This document shows positions 12,434-23,208 of a stretch of 64,000 nt of DNA, one piece after another. Each line of letters begins with the position of its first letter. Positions within the stretch are counted from its first letter, which is position 1. The notes beneath the pieces were generated by a model that searched no databases, had not been told where the DNA came from, and saw only the letters and a program-made list of their open reading frames with translations. Source of the stretch: Opisthorchis felineus (lineage: Eukaryota > Platyhelminthes > Trematoda > Opisthorchiida > Opisthorchiidae); the NCBI GenBank assembly GCA_004794785.1, contig SJOL01008415.1:21164-85163 (forward strand). Direction: 5' to 3'. Both the position numbers and the translations under genes were made by a program.

Positions 12434-12642
12434 CGCAAGTGAAGCCATTCTATACTGAAAAGCCGAGGAGCACTGTACGGCTGTTTCATCCTTATTGGGA
12501 ATCATCAGCAGTGCGCATCTCAAGAAGCTCAGGGGGCTTCGAACCCGCGAAAATCTGGTCAGTGGTTGAACTCTTAACCGTTCGACCATGAGCGGCTGAA
12601 CAGCAGCCCGATTAGCTCTCACTTAGAGAGGGTATAGCGTCT
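12434..12642 (-). repeat. Smalpha-like repeat: tRNA-type promoter plus hammerhead (family A), copy 2
   Basis: On the minus strand the order is a pol III A box (TGGTCGAACGG, complement of 12578-12588), a B box (GGTTCGAAGCC, complement of 12535-12545), a hammerhead ribozyme (12470-12514) and the arm end. This matches the architecture known for Schistosoma Smalpha SINE-like elements. The second inverted arm seen in the 2836-3129 copy is missing or unrecognisable here. Confidence 0.72.
12470..12514 (-). ncRNA. Hammerhead ribozyme, family A
   Basis: The minus strand reads stem I GCACTG, core CTGATGA (complement of 12502-12508), an imperfect stem II TTCC/GGAT, GAAA (complement of 12484-12487), a short helix III CAGCCG, cleavage triplet GTA, then CAGTGC. 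The stem I strands are perfectly complementary over 6 bp. Predicted cleavage follows the A complementary to 12476. Helix III has one mismatch, so activity may be weak. The architecture (type I, very short helix III) is that known from Schistosoma and other retroelement hammerheads. Confidence 0.78.
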
Positions 12643-13649
12643 CTTATCCTTCAATCACAAGAACCATGCCACGTGGTCACGTACTGGAAGGCTTCCCGAA
12701 TGGCCACTTCTTGGATAGAGGTTTCACTCATCTTGTGAAATTAATCTTCCTCCGGGCCACTAATAGATTGATGGTGGTGAGAGGTAGCGTACCAAGTGTG
12801 CATGATGTTAGTGCGCCATTCTGTGAACCTTCTGCTAAGTAGCCGATTTGGAGAAAAATTTCACCGATTATTACGAGTAGGGACGAAACAAATCAGATTC
12901 GATTTCAGGCCTTCATGTTGAGTGGCCATGCCCGGCTTTATGGTTTTACAATGTAGTGCAGAAAGAACTCCGCATTTTGACGGACCCTAGATGCTGACCG
13001 TCAATTTGGGTGAGTTGCAATTTCTGCATGCAGTCACCTGTGGAATATTTTATTATATCTTAGTATAACCTCACCGCTTACGGCTAAGCGGTGAAAATAC
13101 ACTTTCCACACAGTTGAAGGATTATAGTATTAAATCCAGTTAACTTCCCTCCGGAGGCATTTCAAATAAACATTATTATGGAAAGTTGCCATGCGTGAAT
13201 CTTCGTTCTTATCGGTCTTGTTGCACTGATGTGAGAGGTTCATACATTGAATTATTGTCTTTTCTGCTGCATAGTGAATCTCTTCACGAGCAAAAATGTT
13301 CAAGCTGACGAGGAAGGAAGATGCTACCTGTAGCTTGTGTGCCTTATACAGATCGGTCAAAACAGAAAAAAGCAAAATCAAGGTACACATATTGAATACA
13401 AATTGATATGGTGACCGGTTCTATTGATATTCACCCTGATACTTGGTAAAACTGAATGTGCTTGTGGTTAAATAGACTCGAAAAAGGAGCACAGTACTCA
13501 CAAGTGACGCATCATCTCGTATCACCTAGCATCTACCTCAAAAAGCTCACCTTTACTTTCTTATGCACCCCACATCTATTTTGGAAACCCAATATTTTTT
13601 CTTGGATCGTTTTTCTGTTATATTCCGGACAATGACACTAGCATAAGAC
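12643..13649. other. No gene seen
   Basis: Short frames only; nothing recognised. Confidence 0.5.
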
Positions 13650-15545
13650 AGCTAACTTCATTGTGGTCTAAGCCGTTGTGCAGTCCAGAGTGCCCCCTGG
13701 GAGGGCTGATCAAAGATAGCGCTGCAAAGCTGCAGGGTAGACAATTTGGAGATATCTGGGAACTGACACTTCGCCAGGAAATAATGTGTGATCTTAGAAA
13801 AGCCTTCGACCTCTTTCTTCGATTTCGGGGAACAAGTGTGCTCCGGTTATGGCTGCCAGAGAGTTTGGAACTCAGTGCACTTGCATTATAACAGAAATTT
13901 GGTTGGACTCACCAATGCTGGCCATTTTAGGGGGTGGATACTGCAGAAGGCACACCGTCCTTACTGCATCATTTAAAAGGTTTTGTGTCAGGACAAATAA
14001 GGGAGGCCAGAGATGCACTCTGTCACTAATCCAAGACTACTCTTCTTGTGATATGAAATGTGGGAGCTATTAATGCTAGTCCAGTATGATTGGTCATCTT
14101 GACCAATGAAATGTTACCGTAGCCAATCCAGTTTGGAAGCAATACTGCCTCAAAAAGTTAATCTATCGAAAACCGAAGATTTCTATGAAAAACAGGACAA
14201 GAAAATGCTGGCATTTGTGGTCACTCTAGAACGTCCAAAATTCCGTACTTTTGGTGGAAACGCGGTGGCTGTTGTGAACCATAAAACTCCCATTTTCATC
14301 GCCAGAAAACCTTTAATTGAGGTGCCAAAAGGTTAGCAGCGGATGATCATAAAAACACAAAGAGACTAAGAAATTTCAAGCCAGTGAGGTAGCTGAGTGT
14401 TTGCCATCGATACGCTTACGCGCCCACGGGCCAGTGGACAGCGAGACTGAAGAGTCTCAACTAGCTAGTTCTGTTGACACGAGTTCCATCCCACATGAGC
14501 GATCGAAAGGGATCATACAAACCACCGAAAGTGATCTTTTGTTCACGTAACCACACGATACGATTCATAGATGCTTGTCAGTCCGGTAGAACTCAGAATT
14601 CTTATCGAGGACCAGCATTTGTTGGCAGTTGGGAGTGCATTGCTACTCACAGGTGACCGATTGTGCATACCGGGCAGTCTCCAAAAAAAAGTGATGCGCG
14701 GTTTCCAGATGTCGCATACTTGAGTCAGTTTGAGCGTTCAAACAAGTTATGGACTCTACATCTGGCCCAGGATGACGAGTCTATCAGGGATCACATCTCA
14801 AGATGCACCGTCTGTCGAACTGCCAACACGAGGCAAAGGAAAGAACTAGTGTTGCCAAGGTAATTTCCAAGCCAACCACAGTAACCAGCCCAGCGAATGT
14901 CTTCGGAAGCTGTCAGAAGCACTACCTTGTAGTGGGTGACTACTATGGGGATTGTTTGAAGTTGGCCAACTGACTAGCATAGTGGCCAAATTGGTGGTAA
15001 GCCGCCTGAAAACGTATTTTGTATGATACAGGATTCTCGAACTTTTACTTACTGATAATGGGCCTCAGTTTGTAGGCATGGAGTTCAAATCCTCCTCGTG
15101 AAAATGGTGCTCTCAGCATCAGATCAGCAGTCCTAACTAGAGTCAGTTCAATGATGAAGCACAGTCAGTGGCGAAAGTGGCTAAAAATGTTATCACGAAA
15201 GTCCAAAATGCAAGCGAGGATCCATACCTCACGTTGTTGGAACTGTGGAACACACCCGTACGGCTAAATGGCCACAGCTCGACACAGCAGTTAAGCTGCC
15301 GTAGGACTCGCACATTGCTTGTTGCTATTACCTTTTCAGTAGGTTTCATACCGCACAATTAGAAGGAGGTTAAGAAGGGCAAAATGATAGAAAGTGTTGG
15401 AAACAACTGTACGATCGTAGTAAGGAAGTCCTGCCAGAACTACCCTCTGTAGGGGAAGCTGAGGGGAATGAGCTCATCCACAACGCAACAGATTTTCCAT
15501 ATGCTGGTTTAACCACTCATCTCGAAGATATCGGAAGATTGCGCC
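13650..15545 (+). mobile_element. Gypsy-type LTR retrotransposon remnant (RT/RNase H-integrase)
   Basis: Broken pol pieces lie in the expected order. An RNase H-like segment is near 14200-14335 (LAFVVTLERPKFRTFGG, then VVNHKTPIFIARKPL). An integrase zinc-binding segment is near 14770-14850 (ISRCTVCRTAN, CxxC kept). The integrase core motif TDNGPQF is at 15051-15071, and a segment with VAKNVITKVQNASEDPYL is at 15177-15240. Frames change between pieces, and stops interrupt the integrase after the DNG motif. The 13661-13891 frame is probably decayed RT or downstream sequence. No LTR pair was recognised. A dead copy of a Ty3/Gypsy element. Confidence 0.75.
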
Positions 15546-15737
15546 AATATACAAACGCTGAGTAACAATTATATGACGTCAAAACATATGAAAAATGACT
15601 CTAATTTCAATTACGTTCATCATCATCATTATCGTCCACACCAGTGTTCAATATTGATGCAAGGCTGTCGTCTAACCACAATTTATTTGAAAGCATTCAT
15701 TGGAGAAAAAGAGGGTGGAGAAGGAACCTGGCGCAAG

Positions 15738-18335
15738 CCGCTTTGCCGCCATAGGTTTCTCAACTTAGCAAACACGACCCAAGCATTAGAGATTCGTCTA
15801 GTGAACTGATCCGTCATACTACAATTGAAACTGACGCAACTTCTAAGATACATGAGACGATACACAACTTCCAGTGCCTTTCTTCGGGTTGCAAGTGGCG
15901 TGTTCGGTGACCACATGTCCAAAAGCATGACATCACCGTTCGTGCGTGCCATGCGAAACTAAAAGGACGGAATAAGTTTAGTCAGTTCGTCCAGAAACAC
16001 CAGCATCTCCCTCTGCTCTTCGATCATAACATATTCCAGACCAACAAGGATTTCGTCACCAGAGACTTAAATGCCAGGGTTTCGAAGACATAGAGTTTGT
16101 CCCATTATCTCAACCATCACGAAATCAAATAGGAATGGAGAGAGCGAACATTCGTGTCGGACACCACTTTTTGTACAGAAGCTTTTAGAGAGCTCCTCGC
16201 AAACGCTGACACGCCCAGCCGTTTGAGAATACAAAGAACTTACAACATTCACAAACTTCTGGGGACATTCCTTGCTGAGCAAGCATGTTAGGGAGGAAAG
16301 ATCAATCAAATGAATCGAATGCGCCTTGGAGATCTAGAACTACCAAAATTATGTCGTTTATACATATGGTGTTGTTCTAGCAACTGACGGACTGCGAAGA
16401 TTTGGTCAACGCATCATCTACCAGGTCGGAGTCTCGCTTGCTGCTCTCGAGTCAATGCCTCATGGACCACCATGAGGCAACAAAGGACAAGTAACGCTAA
16501 CAGTCTCCTTACGAATGGCTTAGGATTGTCCTTTTTTTGAAAACGGGCACTATTACCGATTTCCACCATTGTCTGGGACGGTCTCACTTTCAGACAAGGC
16601 AAACAAATCAGAAAAGTGCTTGCTGCGGACTCATCCTCAAACAGTGCAAATAGAAGGTCATCGGAGCCAGGAGCTTGGTGGCGCTTAGGGGAACATATTA
16701 AGTCATAAACCTTCCACGTCTTAAAGGGGCCCCAGGTTCACCGTCCAGGGCTCTAGTACATTTCTACAAGGCGGCTGAGGGGAAGCAGCTGGCCGCCATA
16801 ACTCTTGTTCGACTCAACGGTCAAGGCTTTGTTCTTTATTGAAGATGTTCGGGCCGGTTTGATCCTTGATAGTTCCTCTAACCGGTAGTTTCCGGAGACC
16901 GGTCGCACGAACCAATCGAAATAATCTTCTTGGTATTCTCCGCCTCTTCCGCTTCCAAGGAGGCCCACGTTCGCCGCGCGCGCTGATCTTCATTTGACAT
17001 CTGAAGATTCACCGAGAGCATTATGTCCGGGACTAACAGGAACATTTCTCCAAGTATCAAGCAGCGCCAATTTCCGGTCTGATATAGGTTGTTTGGTTGA
17101 AAATGGTGGGGCTGTGTTGCAGGCAGAACTTCCGGCCTTGTTCAAAGTTGTGGCGATTTTCATCTATTGCGGCATGACATCCGACGGTGGAGTACCTGAA
17201 AGAGTTCTGAAGATGGCTCCGATGAATGCTTTTAGCTTCAGGGTCTGCCAACGTCTCGGTTGCCAAGCCAGTTGTCCACCGCATGAATGGCCTCGAAAAG
17301 TAGACAGGGAAGTGAATCAAGACAGGTGCGTTGAAAGGAACGACAGTCAGTTGTTGATTCACGTCCCCAGTAACTGATGGCGATTTGACCAGTTTGAATT
17401 CGTTGCTGTCCCTCAAGGCGTCATAAAATTTGTCTTCAGTGGTTTCATGACTGGGGCGAAAGCAGACACAATAAATAGATCCCTTCACGCACGTCGCCAT
17501 TTGAACCGCACAGTCAAGAAAGGACCCAACCACTCGTTGACTTCTGCAGCAGCCTGTAGATCGTAACAGACGAGCAGTTGAAAGAACAAAGAGTGATGGG
17601 ACAGTTGGCTCAACCATTGTGCTTCAATCTCAAAATCTAGTTCCTGAAAAGTAGCGAGCGTGGCTTCCAAGCTGGTCCAGCTTGTTAAAACGTGCAGCCA
17701 GTTGTCCCGCTTGCTTCAGATTGTCAACGTTAGAGGAGTTAGGTGAACTGAGCGTCGAGGCTTGAAGATTAATTCCATGATGTCTGAGGTTATCGGTGCC
17801 GACTAAGACACAGATGTTGCGGCTAATGGACCTACGAAGATGTTGCTAGCGAGAGAATGAGGAGAGGAAGCAGAATGAATATGCGATATAGAAAGAAGGA
17901 AGGCGTCAGAAGAAGCCTGTCTTCGCTTACCCTGCCTGCTCTATACAGCAAGTAAGGCTACCCGGCTGATGGCTCCGCGCGACGGATGATATGACGTAAC
18001 AATATTCTTACTTGTAGTAACCATGGTTGTACGCGGGCTGGGTTACTGCCAGGGCGCTCAACCCTAGAAGCCAAGAGTATTATAGCCGTCAACAAAGCCT
18101 TTGGCTCAAATACCTGACCGCAAGACAGCGATGATTGGTGGGAAATCCCAGTGGACTACACAAGCCGCCACATGTGATCCAACGCCCAGCCTGGGGCGAA
18201 ACGCATACTGTGTTGGTAAAAAATCTAACCACTGTCCAACCTGGCATGAGGGACTCCAGGAGTGTCGCAATAGCACACTCCGCCCAGTATAGCTCAGTGG
18301 GTCACAAAGGTACGTAAACCGTCATATCACGGTAA
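15738..18335 (-). mobile_element. RTE-type LINE, 3'-truncated, degenerate
   Basis: On the minus strand the element begins near 18335 with a 5' region homologous to 1060-1640. The endonuclease part lies at about 17740-17060 (TEDKFYDALRDS, relic of the family's APT..EDKFY motif). A linker has FRLVRATGLRKLPV. The reverse transcriptase lies at 16750-15740: KRHQAPGSDDL, LTREQQARLRPGR, then SGVRHECSLSPFLFDF at 16067-16309, where intact relatives have SGVRQGC.LSPFLFNF. It stops abruptly at about 15738, in the part following the RT, so the 3' end is lost. Many frameshifts make it a pseudo-element. Positions 15738-16795 are almost identical, inverted, to 36483-37541. Confidence 0.82.
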
Positions 18336-19224
18336 GAAGCAATCGTTTCGTGGCCACAGTTAGGGCAAATATTTATACTTCCCTAGTGTCTAAAAATCGT
18401 AGTTCGGGAAACTTGGAGTCCCGTTCAAAAGAACGAAAATTCTTTCACACAAAACTTCGGTTGCGAAACACAACATTTGCAGCCTGTCTCTGTGCGAGTC
18501 AGCCTTAATAGTCATATCTATGACTGACCGGTTCAATTCGCTATTTCTATGTCGTTACCTAGCCTGGTCAAGTTGGTGTACTGGGATATGTGTGAGCCCA
18601 GCAACATTCCGCTAAGCCGATTGTGGACGTTTTCTTATGGAATGCAGTCCAAAAACACGTTAAAATCCACATATGAACGTGCATTTCTCGAGGATAATTA
18701 GCAGTTAGACGTGATACCAACACCAAGTAACTAACTGTGCAGTACATTTCGTATCTCTCACGTACTCATTCGTCTAATCAGGAGACGACGTCTCGTTGAT
18801 TAGTCACGAAATGTTTGCGAGCCACGTGCCAAGGTTTACGATCCGAACAACAGACGGACAACCAATAAAGGCACACAATTTATCAATATTCCAGTATATT
18901 TGTCTTTCCACCACCGCAGACTACCGATTGTGACCAGTTCGTTACACAAAAATGCCAGCATAGAATAGGGTATCGTGTGCTTCTGTCCGTGCACGCCAAT
19001 GTGATTCGATTAGGTCACCATAAAAATCACAGCAGCGTGCACTGATCTCTCTACTAAAAGTGTGTTCAGGATTATAGAAAAGAGGAAATATTTTGCTAGC
19101 TACACGTGACAGTCGGTTAATAAACCAATAATGCACGTTAGAACAGAGCAATGAATGTCAGGTTGTCTCAGGATTTCATCAAACGTTACTTGAATTAGAC
19201 CTCTAGACATTTGGAAATAGGTTC
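18336..19224. other. No gene seen
   Basis: No recognised repeat or coding signal. Confidence 0.5.
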
Positions 19225-19500
19225 AGTACTATCGTTCTCCAATCCCGGTGGTCTCGCGAAAGATGCTATTTCCATCCGGACTGGGAAGGCCAGGGCAGCT
19301 TTTGTGAACCCGCATCACCTGTGGCGTAAGTGTGACATCAGCTTATCCGTCAAGGGTCGAGTTTACAATGCTGCGGTGAGCTCCATACTATTATACGTGT
19401 CAGAAACCTGGCCGCTGCGCACCGGGGACGTCAAGAGACTTTCAGTGTTTGACTATTTATAGCTTTGGAGCATTGCCCGAAGGGGTATAATTGTCATAGC
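19225..19500 (+). mobile_element. RTE-type LINE, post-RT fragment
   Basis: Encodes the characteristic C-terminal stretch of flatworm RTE proteins: LSVKGRVYNAAVSSILLYVS followed by ETWPLRTGDVKRLSVFDY, then a stop where relatives continue. Only this scrap is recognisable. Confidence 0.75.
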
Positions 19501-20094
19501 AAATAGTGTGAATTTACACACTATGCAGGCAGCGCTGATGCTGCATGTACTGATGAACCCAGCACTGAGCAGCCACCGGATCTTCTCGCGCCGAAAAGTT
19601 GGCGGTTTATTGTAAGTACTACCGGGATGACCCGTAGAAATCACTATTTTCTGCTGAGTCAATCTGATTGTGTGGCGCACCGTGCACTGACTAGTTACCA
19701 TGGTTGCAAAAAAATTTCCCTTTGCATCTTTTGTTGATTAATCATGTACACTATTTGTAAGACATGGACATTCCTAGTAACTTCACAACTCTATCAGCGA
19801 TTTGTTATTTTCCTGCTCAACTGGATCGCTGTTTCCCTAATCGGAGTGAATCAAACAAATTAATCCGAGTGCATTGCAGTTTATTATAAAATGAGGTAGG
19901 TGTTACTGAAAGGAAAATAACCTTGACTTCAGCCGTTGTCTTTGCCAAATACACCCGTTTGCAAATTACATTGGTGTAAAGAAGAGGTTTAGCTGAATCT
20001 CTCGCTTACAGTATTCTTCAACCAAATGTGCTACATAAGATTTGTCTCGTGTTTCATCTGGCACAGTACTCGAGGTATCGCAGTATGAGTTTTT
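19501..20094. other. No gene seen
   Basis: Nothing recognised. Confidence 0.5.
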
Positions 20095-20330
20095 GATATA
20101 ACACATATAGCTTTCGACAACCCGCTGCAAATTTCGCCCTTCTCGGGATTCATCAGTTAAGCACAGTCCTCGAGCTTCCACAAACATTGTTCTACCTGTG
20201 TCCTATTGGTATTCGACTAGAACATATGCATCAGGAAAACTCGTGGAGTAGGCTTACCTGGTGGACCCCCAAATAGGACGAAAACGATGGTGGGATGTCG
20301 GAGTGCTTTCAACAGTCTTATGAGCAGGAG
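20095..20330. repeat. Hammerhead inverted-dimer repeat (family B), copy 2
   Basis: The left arm (20095-20200) carries a minus-strand core with CTGATGA (complement of 20150-20156) and GAAA (complement of 20132-20135), but its cleavage region is mutated. The right arm (about 20228-20325) is an inverted copy with a decayed core on the plus strand: CTGGTGG near 20258, while GAAA at 20280-20283 survives. The spacer between the arms is only about 30 bp. Confidence 0.65.
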
Positions 20331-21221
20331 AAAAATCATTGGTGGAAGCAAAAGTATTGGCGGTACGAAGTTTTCCTTCTTTGAAAGAAAAGTTTCTCAA
20401 ACTAAATAATAACTTTCTCATTCTAAAAGGCTTGTTCACTTCTCAGGTGAAGTGCCACATAGCCACAGTGGAAAAAACAGTGAAAACTCCACAGTGAATG
20501 TCACAGTAAAAAAATCCTCTACTATTAACTCAGATTAACTGGTTAACTGTCATACTGAATGGTTGCGGCGATAAACAGTGCTGGTGCACCTTCAAGGGAT
20601 ATCAGCCGGTTGTTACTGATTGAAGGAGAGAAGTGTACCGTGCCGTATGTTGCAGTACGGAATGAAATCAACCAAGCTGGAGAACGAACACAATGTAACA
20701 GCAACCTGCTGTCGTACGGCTTTTGAACGGGATAGTACATTTTCTCTGAAAATACAAAAGTGCATCTGGTGAACGACAGATAAATCTAACTGGGTGCATG
20801 ACCAATCTGTGAAACCTTCCGACACAGACGTTTCTGAGAGACAACTAGACAAATTGTATGTACAATTTCCGGCGAAGAGTATAAGCGCACAACAATTTGG
20901 GCCCGAAATGTAAGTTGAGGTACATCGGAAGATACTCTCTGAAGGCAGTAGTTTTAAAGCATAGATCACTCTACGTTGCAAGGCGAAAGCAGACCTATAA
21001 ACATGAGGAAAATTTGTCTGAATCCCGTTCAAAATAGTGACTAACGTCAGGCATAAATCCGTGCTAGGGTGCCGTTGGCGCATCTCTGGCGAGTGTGTCG
21101 AAAGATATCTCTTATATGGCTGACAGATAATCCCTTACTAATATTCAACACTAAAACTGGTACACATCAGTACCTTCGACCTAGGATAAATAGAGGAGTT
21201 TTTTCAGTCCATATTTCAATC
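20331..21221. other. No gene recognised
   Basis: Holds a 156-codon minus-strand frame (20613-21083) rich in Cys and Ser, starting with ATG. It has no recognised motif and is most likely chance. Confidence 0.4.
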
Positions 21222-21360
21222 TGTAAATTAGTGAATACTCAGACGTCGAGGAGCAAAGCACAACTGTCTCTTTCGTACTGGGAATTATCTACAGGGTTCA
21301 TCTCAAGAATCTCAAGAGGGATCCGAATCTGCGACCTCCAAGCTAGTAGTTGAAGACTAA
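21222..21360 (-). repeat. Family A tRNA-like/hammerhead repeat, partial and decayed
   Basis: Homologous to the arm and tRNA-like part of the 12434-12642 copy: it begins TGTAA, then GAGGAGCA..GCACAACTGT, then CTCAAGA..CTCA, and ends at AAGCTAGTAGTTG, also seen at 2836-3129. The hammerhead core is destroyed. Confidence 0.55.
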
Positions 21361-22497
21361 AGATTTAATCGAAGCAACACATGCCGGAAAACAGTTTGGG
21401 TTTTCTGCGTTGTTTACCAATCGATTGAAAATTCTTAGCTGCACTGAATAAAAAATTGAGGCTTCCAAGCTGCGAATGCGGTGTCTCTGATCTAGTCGGA
21501 GGTCTGCTCAGGAAATTCGTTGGTTAAAGAGTGGCAAGCGGGTCACTGCTGCCAAGAGCCCGGAAGGAAAGCGGTTTTTACCCGCAAAAATGTCATGTAC
21601 ATTGAAACCTAATTGACCTAGATGGTGTTTCAACCATAATTCCTGATGCACTTCCGATGGAACCGGAGGCTCAATGCGAAATATTCCGCAACTCAGAGCG
21701 AATTTTAGTAAAGGCCGCAATCTAACTAGATAGCAACTTTCCAACGTGGCGAATGTTCCCCTCGTTTTGTGGTTGTGCGTCATGTATGTCCATCAAGTAC
21801 TTCGCGGGTCTGCACACTTGAAACAGATGAAGGCGAGAAGGCCTCCCTGACCTAACGCAAAGGAAAAGATACATACAGTCGAATGTGCAAATGATTGTTT
21901 GTTATGGAGAAACAGATAAACGAAACTGATACCCAGTGATAGAAGCTAAATCTCTGTTGTCTGTTGATTTGCCTGGACACTGAAAAGTTACGAGAAAAGG
22001 ACAAGCAATTCACGATATCTTAAGTCTCCATAGGGGTTCGTCTTGTTGCTTACAAAATCAGATCTGTAAACGTCATTCGTTCATGCCAGGAGAAGACCGC
22101 ACAACAGTTCTTAGATCGGAATTCCTGTCTATCAGTTATTCCTAATTTCCTCTAGCACCGGCCTGTGTCGCCCATTATATGGAACTGTAACTTCGCATCA
22201 AATATATTTGCTTTTTGGACTTCTGCGCACATTCCGCATGCATTACCTTGCAGAAATGACTGGAAGTGTACACATCCAGCAGAGCTCTTCAGAATGTGAA
22301 GGCAAGTGTAAAAATCCCACAAAATTTATTCGAATATGTGCCTAAAACCCTGTCAGTATTAACGAAAAAAAGAAGTCAAAGTTCGTGAAATGCACACACT
22401 TTCGGACTGATAGTGACTGAGTTTTGCACTCTCACACTACGAAAATCGTCATGTTTATAATCAGTCGGAAGATGTTTGGGACCGACTGAGTAGTCAT
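21361..22497. other. No gene seen
   Basis: Nothing recognised. Confidence 0.5.
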
Positions 22498-23208
22498 TGC
22501 TTCACTGAGGTTTGGTAAACAATCCGTGCATTTACTGCTGAGCAGCTCTTCGTTTCTGACACAAGAGCTTCGTCAGGCCAAGTGAATAAGTTACCAGGTT
22601 AACCGACTCGCAAAGCAGTCAGAGGACCAATCGGTGAGATTTCTTACGAGCATCCGACCTGCTTAGTGCCGGGTATCAGTCTTAAGTTCCTGTTTGTTGG
22701 CTAGAATAGATGACTAACACTTGCGATAGATTTGTTAGAGGAGTTTGTCATCAAGTTGAATCAGGATTTTGGGGCCTTGTTTTTCCGGCCTAAGACACCT
22801 TGAGGAAGGTGTTGTTCACTGAGTTTCTGGCCTGTGTGCGTTAAGAGGTGCCAGGACAACTGGACTGGGCTTCAAGCGTGGTTAAGTGAACGACACCCAA
22901 GAGGAATCCCTCCACCAGAAAAACAAGGCCCCAAAATCCTGATTAATCTTGACGACAAACTCCTCTAACCGATCTATTGCAAGTGTTAGTCATCTACTCT
23001 AACCAACAAACAGGAACTAAAGACTGATACCCAGCACTAAGTAGGTCGGCTGCTCGTAAGAAATTTCCCCGATTGGTTCTCTAACTGCCTTTAAACTCGG
23101 TCAACCTGGTAACTTATTCACTTGGTCTGACGAGGCTCTTATGTCAAAAACGAAACGTTGCCCAGCAGTAAATCCACCGAGTGTTTATCAAACCTCTCTG
23201 AAACCATT
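22498..23208. repeat. Long inverted repeat (family C), possible hammerhead-bearing foldback
   Basis: Left arm 22498-22790 and right arm 22915-23208 are inverted copies over about 290 bp, roughly 85-90% identical by eye. The spacer is about 125 bp, and its flanks (GTGTTGTTCACT and AGTGAACGACACC) extend the stem. Each arm has a hammerhead-like core: right arm plus strand CTGACGA (23127-23133) with GAAA (23152-23155); left arm minus strand CTGACGA (complement of 22570-22576) with GAAG. Stem II is now poorly paired in both. The pattern could be a Penelope-type terminal repeat in inverted dimer form; that origin is inference. Confidence 0.65.

Noticed and set aside
17057..17617. 186-codon minus-strand frame as a host gene
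   Set aside because: It is a frameshifted endonuclease relic of the RTE LINE at 15738-18335 (TEDKFYDALRDS).
20613..21083. 156-codon minus-strand open frame
   Set aside because: No recognisable motif, skewed to Cys/Ser, and within the length expected by chance in 64 kb of six frames.
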